Assembly (NCBI GenBank): GCA_910586535.1
Contig: CAJUHS010000014.1
Coordinates: 13,775 to 77,774 of the forward strand
Direction: 5' to 3'
From: an uncultured Oscillospiraceae bacterium
Lineage (GTDB): Bacteria; Bacillota; Clostridia; Oscillospirales; Ruminococcaceae
Length of the DNA stretch: 64,000 bases
Positions within the stretch are counted from its first letter, which is position 1, and every line of letters begins with the position of its first letter. Under the pieces are notes generated by a model. That model made no database searches. It saw only the letters and a list, made by a program, of their open reading frames with translations, and was not told the DNA's origin. A program made the translations under genes and the position numbers. Positions 58,306 to 64,000 of the stretch are shown one piece after another.

Positions 58306-59430
58306 TCACTCCGCTTCAAGGCTGGAGCTGTCGATATCTATAAGCTTGTACCGTTCCTCAAGGTGGCGTTCTGCAAGGGAGAGCGTCATGGTGGAAAAGC
58401 GGTCGGTATGGAAATCAAATTTTGAGCTGTTCATGACGATGTGCCTGTCAAGTCCCACGGAGTCAAGGATTATGCTGCACATACATCCGTTTTCAAGCTC
58501 GCTTCTTGTAAATTCCGCTCCGTACTTTTCGCACAGAACGCTGCAAAGATAATTGAAATAAAGCTTGCTGCCCTTTTTATCCTTTTCAAACTTTGAGGGA
58601 ATGTTTTCTCTGCCGGAGCTGTTTATGCTTTTCACTGTAACGGCGATCCTGTCCCTGCCTCTCGGGTCTCTGTTCCTGACGCTTTGGCAGTTAAAGACAA
58701 GCTCGTCGGGGTAAAGCTTTCCGGAGCAGCACTCAAAAGCCATGTCCGATAGTATTGTTTCAAAAACGCCGCGGTTCATTCGCGTATAGATACCTTTTTC
58801 CGAAGTGTAGGAGACTTTTACCGTTCTGCCGAGGGCGCGCTTTGCGTCGGAAACGGCGCGGGCTATCTCGTCGGCTACGCAGAGCGTAACGTCGTCGCAG
58901 CAGGGATCGAGGGCATAATAGAGCTGTTCGGGATTAATGACCTCGCGGAGTATCATCATAAGTCCTCTGTTAATAGTATTGAGCTGATCGGTAACTTCTC
59001 CGCAGCCAGCTCCAAATACTGCTGTGGCGGCGTCTATCTCATCAGCGGATATTGCTATCATTCCCACCGAATCACGTATCCTTGCGCACAGGTAAGTCAC
59101 ATACGATTTAATATTGGGTGAAGCAAGCAGAGCTTTGATATCGTCGCTGCCGAGGTGCTCAATAACGTAAAATACCGACCGGTCGTCTGCATTTTGGGAT
59201 TTTAAAACGTTGAACCGATGTATAGTTTCACCTTCGGTATGGAAAACAAGGCCTGAAACAGGGACTTTGTTTTCAAACAGGCAGGAAGCGCTGTCGGTTG
59301 AAAGAGGGCAGCGGTTGGGTTCCGCAAGGGAATTTCTCCACAGGATATTGAGACTTTCGTCTGCTATAGCAGTCGGGATTCCGGCCGCGCTGTAAATTTG
59401 TTTCAGCATGGTAAAGAATTCGGTCGTCAT
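58306..59430 (-). CDS. PAS/histidine-kinase-like protein with degenerate catalytic motifs
   Basis: A 374-residue soluble protein. Residues about 15-90 look like a PAS domain (GIPTAIADESLNILWRNSL). Residues about 115-180 are helical, where a dimerisation/phosphotransfer domain would be but without an obvious phospho-His H-box. The C-terminal part (RTVKVSYTSEKGIYTRMNRGVFETILSDMAFECC, then FNYLCSVLCEKYGAEFTRSELENGCMCSIIL) has the outline of a HATPase domain but lacks the N-box Asn and G-boxes. It may therefore be a non-enzymatic sensor. No response regulator lies nearby. ATG at 59430 follows AAAGGA. Confidence 0.5.
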   Translation of the reverse strand: MTTEFFTMLKQIYSAAGIPTAIADESLNILWRNSLAEPNRCPLSTDSASCLFENKVPVSGLVFHTEGETIHRFNVLKSQNADDRSVFYVIEHLGSDDIKALLASPNIKSYVTYLCARIRDSVGMIAISADEIDAATAVFGAGCGEVTDQLNTINRGLMMILREVINPEQLYYALDPCCDDVTLCVADEIARAVSDAKRALGRTVKVSYTSEKGIYTRMNRGVFETILSDMAFECCSGKLYPDELVFNCQSVRNRDPRGRDRIAVTVKSINSSGRENIPSKFEKDKKGSKLYFNYLCSVLCEKYGAEFTRSELENGCMCSIILDSVGLDRHIVMNSSKFDFHTDRFSTMTLSLAERHLEERYKLIDIDSSSLEAE

Positions 59431-59756
59431 AGTTGACAGTCCTTTCATTTTGTTAAGTTTCCCGGGCGAAGCGGAATAAATACGTCTTATACTGATTCAC
59501 TGTCAAAAAGCATAAAAACCCGAGTAAAAATTCAGCTTTATAACTTTTCGCCCGGATTTTGGTCTGCACTTTTACCGCGGATCAAGATCATCGCATTTAA
59601 ACGTCCGATAGATATTATACCATACATCATCCGGTTTGGCGATAGATTTTTTCAAAAAAACATAATTTTTTTCTTTTTTTAACACAAAGCGCATTTTGCT
59701 GTTATGGCTTTGCAATAAGTTTCCGAAACTGTAATTGACTTGTAACAGTCCCGCCG
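59431..59756. other. Intergenic region between divergent genes
   Basis: Nothing coding. On the minus strand, a weak hairpin CCGGGCGAAAA...TTTTTACTCGGG ending in TTTTTATG lies at about 59513-59556 in the presumed leader of the kinase-like gene, with a TATAAT (minus strand) near 59615. Confidence 0.4.
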
Positions 59757-59785
59757 TTGAATCGTAATCTTTATTATGTTAGAAT
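59757..59785 (+). promoter_or_regulatory. Promoter before the Cys-rich ORF and radical SAM gene
   Basis: TTGAAT (59757-59762), 17-bp spacer, TAGAAT (59780-59785). Confidence 0.6.
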
Positions 59786-59823
59786 TTTATTGATAGGATA
59801 TCCGTGGCGTTAACGCGGGAAAT

Positions 59824-60018
59824 ATGGCTGTTTGCAATGTTTTTAATGTCCGTAATGTTCGGGAAAGCGAAAACAAATGCTATGGCTGCCGCGCCTGCTG
59901 TTCTTGCTATGTTTGCTATGCTTGCGGTCATACCTGCGGTACTGCCCGCCCTGCTGTTTTCCTCCTGCGGTGCGGAAGCCCGCGGCGGGTGTGCTCCCTT
60001 TGCCCCTGCCGCTTTTGA
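59824..60018 (+). CDS. Putative Cys-rich peptide (14 Cys in 64 residues)
   Basis: An ORF of 64 codons with Cys spaced two to three residues apart (CYGCRACCSCYVCYACGHTC) and mostly NNY codons, as in real genes here. The start is weakly supported (GGGAAAT upstream). A hydrophobic alternative frame starts at GTG 59804, which has AGGA five bases upstream, and extends to 60064. The two cannot both be the main product. It ends 66 bp before a radical SAM gene. Reading frame uncertain and may be non-coding. Confidence 0.35.
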   Translation: MAVCNVFNVRNVRESENKCYGCRACCSCYVCYACGHTCGTARPAVFLLRCGSPRRVCSLCPCRF

Positions 60019-60084
60019 AGAGGCGGGCGAATCTTTTCCATATGGATATTTTAGTTTTGCTTAATTTTTTGAAAGGACGTTACT

Positions 60085-61029
60085 ATGGAAATAATCCTCC
60101 CCGATCCCGAAACAGGGAAAAGATACAATGCTCAAAGCGCTTATCTGAAAAAGCGTTTCGGCAAAAAAACCGTTAAAATAAGTCTCAACGGCGGCTTTAC
60201 CTGTCCCAACAGAGACGGCACAAAGGGCGTGGGCGGCTGCACATACTGCTCCGCAAAGGGCGGCGGGGACTTCGGCGGCGACCCTGCGGAAAGCATTTCA
60301 AGGCAGTTTGAGGACGTCCGCGGACGGCTTGAAAAAAAGTGGGGCAGCGATCTGCTCTATATCCCCTATTTTCAGGCTAACACGGGGACTTATGCTCCTC
60401 CTGAACATCTGAAAAGCCTTTATGAGGAGGCCCTGGTGCAGAAAAATGCTGTGGGGCTTGCCGTTTCGACACGTCCCGACTGCATATCCGCCGAGATTGC
60501 AGACTACCTGGGGAGGCTTTCCAAGCAGACATATCTTACCGTGGAGCTTGGCTTGCAGACAGTACACGACAGAACAGCCGCCCGCATAAACCGCTGCCAC
60601 ACCTACCGTGATTTTCTGTACGGCTTTAAGCTGCTCCGAAGCAGAGGAGTGAACGTCTGCGTACATATTATAAACGGACTTCCCGGAGAGACCCCGGGAA
60701 TGATGCTGGAGACAGCCGGAAAGCTGGCGGAGCTTGATATACACGGCATAAAGATACACCAGCTTCATGTAATCCGCGGCACGGCTTTAGCGGAGCAGTA
60801 TGAGCGGAGGGAATTTGCCGTTCTTGAGCCGGAGGAATACGTTGAGATAGTCTGCGACCAGCTTGAAATACTGCCGGATTCGGTTATAATTGAAAGGCTT
60901 ACGGGGGACGGAGACAAAAGAGACCTTATCGCTCCCATAAAAAGCGCGGATAAAAAATCGGTGCTGAACGGCATCGACAAGGAGCTTCGTCGGCTCGGCT
61001 CGGTGCAGGGTATCAGGTTCGGGAAATAG
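60085..61029 (+). CDS. Radical SAM protein, YhcC/TIGR01212 family
   Basis: A 314-residue radical SAM protein. The cluster ligands are in TCPNRDGTKGVGGCTYCSAKG (wide spacing before CTYC, typical of TIGR01212), followed by YFQANTGTYAP, VELGLQTVHDRTAARINRCHTY and HIINGLPGETPGMMLETA. Members are widespread (E. coli YhcC) and their substrate is unknown. GAAAGGACG precedes the start. It is the second gene after a promoter at 59757. Confidence 0.9.
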   Translation: MEIILPDPETGKRYNAQSAYLKKRFGKKTVKISLNGGFTCPNRDGTKGVGGCTYCSAKGGGDFGGDPAESISRQFEDVRGRLEKKWGSDLLYIPYFQANTGTYAPPEHLKSLYEEALVQKNAVGLAVSTRPDCISAEIADYLGRLSKQTYLTVELGLQTVHDRTAARINRCHTYRDFLYGFKLLRSRGVNVCVHIINGLPGETPGMMLETAGKLAELDIHGIKIHQLHVIRGTALAEQYERREFAVLEPEEYVEIVCDQLEILPDSVIIERLTGDGDKRDLIAPIKSADKKSVLNGIDKELRRLGSVQGIRFGK

Positions 61030-61143
61030 CGTATAAAGACAAATGCACGGATAAAATGTCCGAAATAAACAAGTTTTTTTGCTCAAAACGGTAAAAATGT
61101 CCTGAATGTCAGAAAAAATAAAACGATTTGGGCAAAAAGTCTA

Positions 61144-61172
61144 TTGCTTTTTTCAGATATATGTGTTAAAAT
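61144..61172 (+). promoter_or_regulatory. Promoter of the epimerase-like gene
   Basis: TTGCTT (61144-61149), 17-bp spacer, TAAAAT (61167-61172). Confidence 0.65.
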
Positions 61173-61219
61173 GTATATGTGTGGAAACAAATACATTCAG
61201 GAACGGAGGGGCGGATTTT

Positions 61220-62167
61220 ATGAAAACCGTTTTAATAACCGGCGCGGCAGGACTTATGGGCAGCGAACTTGCTTCAGCTTTGCTTGAAAAAGGCTTTAAT
61301 GTTGTTGGCGTTGACAATACGCCGGGAGCGGGTACAGATAATCCCAACTATACATATGTGCAGGCTTCTGCCGACGATAAGGACGCAGTTACAAGAGCCA
61401 TGAACGAAAATAAAATAGACGCTTTGGTTCATCTTGCGTGCACAGTAGACAATGATTTGCCGAACGTTATTACCACTGCCCATGAAAAGCAGTCGGCGGC
61501 GATAGATAAGTACCTTTACAAGGCTGCTATAACGGCGGGGGCTTCCGACATTATACTGGTAAGCACTCATCAGGTGTACGCTCATCAGAAGACCCGTGAA
61601 CCTATACGCGAAACCTCTGACGAAAAGCCCGCTACTGCTTACGCTAAAATGAAGTATGAAAGCGAAAAAGCCTTGTCAAAGGAAATCAGGAAAGCAGGCT
61701 CCACAAAGGGCGTTATTGCCAGAGTATGCCCCATTTATACCAAGGACTACGCTCCTAATCTTCATGCGAGAATATACGATCCCAAGGACAGCTGCTCATA
61801 TATATACGGTTACGGGGATTACGGCTTCTCGTTCTGCTGTCTGTTCAATCTTGTGGACTTTATAATAGGTATACTTACGGTGTCGGGCGGCATCAATTAT
61901 CAGGGGATTTACAACGTCTGCGATTCCAAGCCTATCATGGCAAAGGAGATAGTGGATTTTGAGCGGCAGTACCACAAGCTTGGCGCGGTCATCCAGAGGA
62001 ACTACGGTTCGGACGCTGTTAAGTCCGCGCTGGCGTTCGGTTCAAAAAGCGCTAAGATAGATTACCGTTACAATGATCTGAGTACGGTTTGCAGCAATAT
62101 TTCCTATGACAACACAAAGGCGCAGAGGATATCCACATTCCGCTGGAAGCTGTCGAATACAAAGTAA
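61220..62167 (+). CDS. NAD-dependent epimerase/dehydratase family protein (extended SDR)
   Basis: A 315-residue extended SDR: MKTVLITGAAGLMGSELASALLEKGFNVVGVDN at the N terminus, active-site Tyr/Lys in TAYAKMKYESEK (YxxxK), and Ser-Thr in ILVSTHQVYAHQKTREPI. The C-terminal lobe (about 170-300) decides substrate and is not diagnostic. Sugar nucleotide epimerase or dehydratase activity is likely. ATG at 61220 follows GGAGGGG. Monocistronic. Confidence 0.85.
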   Translation: MKTVLITGAAGLMGSELASALLEKGFNVVGVDNTPGAGTDNPNYTYVQASADDKDAVTRAMNENKIDALVHLACTVDNDLPNVITTAHEKQSAAIDKYLYKAAITAGASDIILVSTHQVYAHQKTREPIRETSDEKPATAYAKMKYESEKALSKEIRKAGSTKGVIARVCPIYTKDYAPNLHARIYDPKDSCSYIYGYGDYGFSFCCLFNLVDFIIGILTVSGGINYQGIYNVCDSKPIMAKEIVDFERQYHKLGAVIQRNYGSDAVKSALAFGSKSAKIDYRYNDLSTVCSNISYDNTKAQRISTFRWKLSNTK

Positions 62168-62170
62168 GAT

Positions 62171-62208
62171 AAAAAAGACCGGAGGCTTGAAAGTCTCCGG
62201 TCTTTTTT
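62171..62208. terminator. Bidirectional terminator
   Basis: AAAAAAGACCGGAG (62171-62184) pairs with CTCCGGTCTTTTTT (62195-62208) around a ten-base loop. Confidence 0.93.
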
Positions 62209-62221
62209 GCCGAATATAAAT

Positions 62222-62464
62222 TTACACTCCCGTAAGACTGTAAAGTCTGCCGAGAAAAATAAGCTCCACGCCCTCGGGAGTACGGTACAGATCAAATACT
62301 TTTAAAGGCTCTGCATGAAGAATATTATAAGAATTAATATAAACTGCCATGCACCCCGCCGTAAAAATTATAAGGAGAACCGCAGCCGTAACGGTAAGCA
62401 GAAGCCTGCGTCGCAGACGTTCCGTCTCGTTTAGAGCTACCCTGAATGTAAACGGACTTTTCAT
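62222..62464 (-). CDS. Small membrane protein encoded after spoIIP
   Basis: An 80-residue protein with a basic N terminus (LNETERLRRRL), one membrane helix (LLLTVTAAVLLIIFTAGCMAVYI) and a short outer part (PLKVFDLYRTPEGVELIFLGRLYSL). Not recognised. It begins 31 bp after the spoIIP stop on the same strand with GGGAAGTG upstream and ends at the shared terminator, so it is likely in one transcript with spoIIP. Confidence 0.7.
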   Translation of the reverse strand: MKSPFTFRVALNETERLRRRLLLTVTAAVLLIIFTAGCMAVYINSYNILHAEPLKVFDLYRTPEGVELIFLGRLYSLTGV

Positions 62465-62494
62465 ATTAACACTTCCCTGTTTAAAATATAACGG

Positions 62495-63751
62495 TTATGT
62501 AAGCTCCTCCAGACATTTGGCAAGGGATTTTCCCACCAGCTCGCCGCTGTATTCCGCCTGCTCTATGCTGTTGGCGTGTCCGCCCATTTCTATAAGTATT
62601 GAGCCCGTGGTCAAGTCCTGATTATACTTTCTGTAATCAAACAGCACGGGACGGGTAAGCCCCGGATAGTCGCTCTCCATCTGCCGCTGGAGCAGGCAGG
62701 CAAAGCGCAGGTTTTTCATGCAGTCGGGCATATTCATAGTACCGTCGTCGCAGCCGCAGATTATCATTACCTGGGCGGCGTTTTTTCCGTTTATCTCGGC
62801 GATGGGAGCTATCCTCTCACCGCTTTCACGCTCTATGGCGTCGCGGTGAACGTCCAGCACCACTTTTATTGAGGGGTACTCGTCAAGATATTTCTGCACC
62901 GTTTCGCGGCTCAGGTCGTAGCTTCCGTTATAGGACGGATAATCGTGCAGGGTAGTATCGTGGATAACGCCTATTCCCGCGGCTTCAAGCTGTTCGGCAA
63001 TTTTGTCCCCCACGGCAGCCATGTTCATTGATTTGTCGGTAGTGCGGGAGTTAAAGCCCGCGTCGTAAAAATCCCTTTCATATGGCTCGTAGCTTTCCGT
63101 GGCGTGGGTGTGCATTATCAGAACCTGCGGCTCGCCGTTCTTTTCAACGGTAAAGTCGGGCAGAAGACGGCTTTCCTCCAGAACCTTTTTGCCCGATACG
63201 CTGGTGACGTTCCTCACCTGTCCCGCAATGTCAAGGTCAACATAGGCTTCGCCGTTCATGTGTCCGTAGGTCATAAAGGTGATAGTTCCGTCGCGGTTTT
63301 CAAGGCTTTCGGGGTAGGGCTTGGGACCCGCGTCGGGCTTTTCGTCGGGGACTATCCTTTCCTCATCGGAGCTGTTGGGAATTTCAAGCTCCCCCCATGA
63401 AAGCATTTCCCGGTCGTCCACAGTGAAAAGCGCGGAGTGGGCATTCGGCGTATCCGCTTCTTTTGGTACTTTAGGAAGCGGCTTGTCCGCTGTAATATTT
63501 TCAAAGGTCTGTACATTTTGTATATTTTCATCGGCAGGAAAAACGTCTCCTACCGAAAGCATTGCGGAGGCTTTAGCCGCGGTAAAAGCCGCGCTGAACG
63601 CCGAGGAGGAACCGTTTATGACAGGTACTGTAAATACCAGTATCCCGGCCGCCGCGGCAGAGGAAAACACCGCCAGCCTTGCAAAAGCCGTACCGCGTTT
63701 TTTTCGTCTGCCGGAGGCTGTACGGCGGTTTCGGAAGCTTCGTGACACCAT
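62495..63751 (-). CDS. spoIIP: Stage II sporulation protein P (cell-wall amidase/endopeptidase)
   Basis: A 418-residue protein: basic N terminus, membrane anchor (LAVFSSAAAAGILVFTVPVI), linker, and the SpoIIP catalytic domain with VLIMHTHATESYEPYE, VLDVHRDAIERESGERIAPI and GGHANSIEQAEYSGELVGKSLA. In Bacillus it removes peptidoglycan during engulfment with SpoIID. AAAGGAGGAG precedes the start. Sporulation capability cannot be judged from the window alone, but spoVS and spoIIP fit a spore-forming lineage. Confidence 0.93.
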   Translation of the reverse strand: MVSRSFRNRRTASGRRKKRGTAFARLAVFSSAAAAGILVFTVPVINGSSSAFSAAFTAAKASAMLSVGDVFPADENIQNVQTFENITADKPLPKVPKEADTPNAHSALFTVDDREMLSWGELEIPNSSDEERIVPDEKPDAGPKPYPESLENRDGTITFMTYGHMNGEAYVDLDIAGQVRNVTSVSGKKVLEESRLLPDFTVEKNGEPQVLIMHTHATESYEPYERDFYDAGFNSRTTDKSMNMAAVGDKIAEQLEAAGIGVIHDTTLHDYPSYNGSYDLSRETVQKYLDEYPSIKVVLDVHRDAIERESGERIAPIAEINGKNAAQVMIICGCDDGTMNMPDCMKNLRFACLLQRQMESDYPGLTRPVLFDYRKYNQDLTTGSILIEMGGHANSIEQAEYSGELVGKSLAKCLEELT

Positions 63752-63901
63752 GGCATACTCCTCCTTTCGGCAATTGTTTCTAAGTATATAGTATGCCGAG
63801 GGAGATGTAAATTATTCCTGCGGTTTGGTTGGAGATAGGGTTTGATTTTTTGTTTTGTCTTGATTTAATGTTCTTGTAATTGTTATTATGTGCGCTGAGG
63901 T

Positions 63902-64000
63902 GCGAGGGAAAACCCTACCGGGGAAAGGGGGAGGCGCTCTTAGAGATTTAAGGGACGCTGAGCCGCCCTCCCCCTTTCCCCTTTCGGGTTTTCCCTCGCG
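63902..64000. repeat. Large imperfect inverted repeat at the right edge
   Basis: GCGAGGGAAAACCC...GGGGAAAGGGGGAGG..CG (63902-63936) and its near complement (63964-64000) are separated by 27 bp. Arms match over about 32 of 37 positions. It may continue beyond the window. No ORF in it. Confidence 0.65.

Noticed and set aside
59804..60064. Hydrophobic 86-codon ORF starting at GTG
   Set aside because: It has a plausible ribosome-binding site but a Met/Ala/Leu-rich low-complexity product caused by repeats; kept only as the alternative to the Cys-rich frame.

Overview
The window is a chromosomal replication-origin neighbourhood of a low- to mid-G+C, endospore-lineage Firmicute, most likely an Oscillospiraceae/Ruminococcus-type Clostridium relative. 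The reasons are the gene order rpmH-rnpA-yidD-yidC-jag-mnmE-mnmG-rsmG-soj-spo0J-noc on one side of dnaA and dnaN-rlbA-recF-remB-gyrB-gyrA on the other, a CIRCE/HrcA heat-shock operon, a Cys T-box, near-perfect TTGACA-17-TATAAT promoters, and sporulation-lineage genes (spoVS, spoIIP). No rRNA, tRNA, IS element, prophage or CRISPR array was recognised.

Layout. 1-4.2 kb: end of a ComM/YifB gene, an alpha/beta hydrolase, then HAD hydrolase-mnmA and a flavin reductase. 4.2-6.5 kb: an mntP Mn2+ exporter behind a yybP-ykoY riboswitch, followed by an AT-rich patch with a secreted protein and a VanZ-like protein. 6.5-7.8 kb: rpsF-ssb-rpsR. 8.0-13.1 kb: hrcA-grpE-dnaK-dnaJ with a perfect CIRCE and a previously easy-to-miss 20-codon leader ORF coupled to hrcA. 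13.1-23.9 kb (minus strand): noc, spo0J, soj, rsmG, mnmG, a GNAT, mnmE, jag, yidC, yidD, rnpA, rpmH, sprinkled with parS-like palindromes. 23.9-26.4 kb: dnaA with long flanks; the dnaA-dnaN gap holds about ten DnaA-box-like 9-mers and is the likely oriC. 26.4-34.8 kb: dnaN to gyrA. 34.9-39.7 kb: nadB, then serC and serA. 39.8-54.5 kb (minus strand): spoVS-ymdB, ftsH-hpt-tilS-dnaB-tfoX-like-DUF1801-rplI, gdpP, RNase J and a sugar nucleotidyltransferase fused to a degenerate phosphohexomutase. 54.6-64 kb: a zinc-ribbon peptide, T-box-controlled cysE-cysS, a lipoprotein, a degenerate histidine-kinase-like protein, a Cys-rich ORF in front of a radical SAM gene, an NAD-dependent epimerase, and spoIIP.

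How the parts work together: replication initiation (DnaA, DnaN, DnaB, SSB, gyrase), origin segregation and nucleoid occlusion (Soj, Spo0J, parS, Noc), tRNA wobble modification (MnmA, MnmE, MnmG, TilS), membrane insertion (YidC, YidD), RNA turnover (RnpA, RNase J, Jag) and c-di-AMP turnover (GdpP) are grouped around the origin. Most of the window is conserved housekeeping. No clear new defence or mobile system was found; the most unusual items are the hrcA leader ORF, the structured dnaA leader, the non-canonical DnaA-box cluster, a dispersed intergenic hairpin family, the Cys-rich ORF next to the radical SAM gene, and the head-on orientation of several highly expressed operons relative to oriC.
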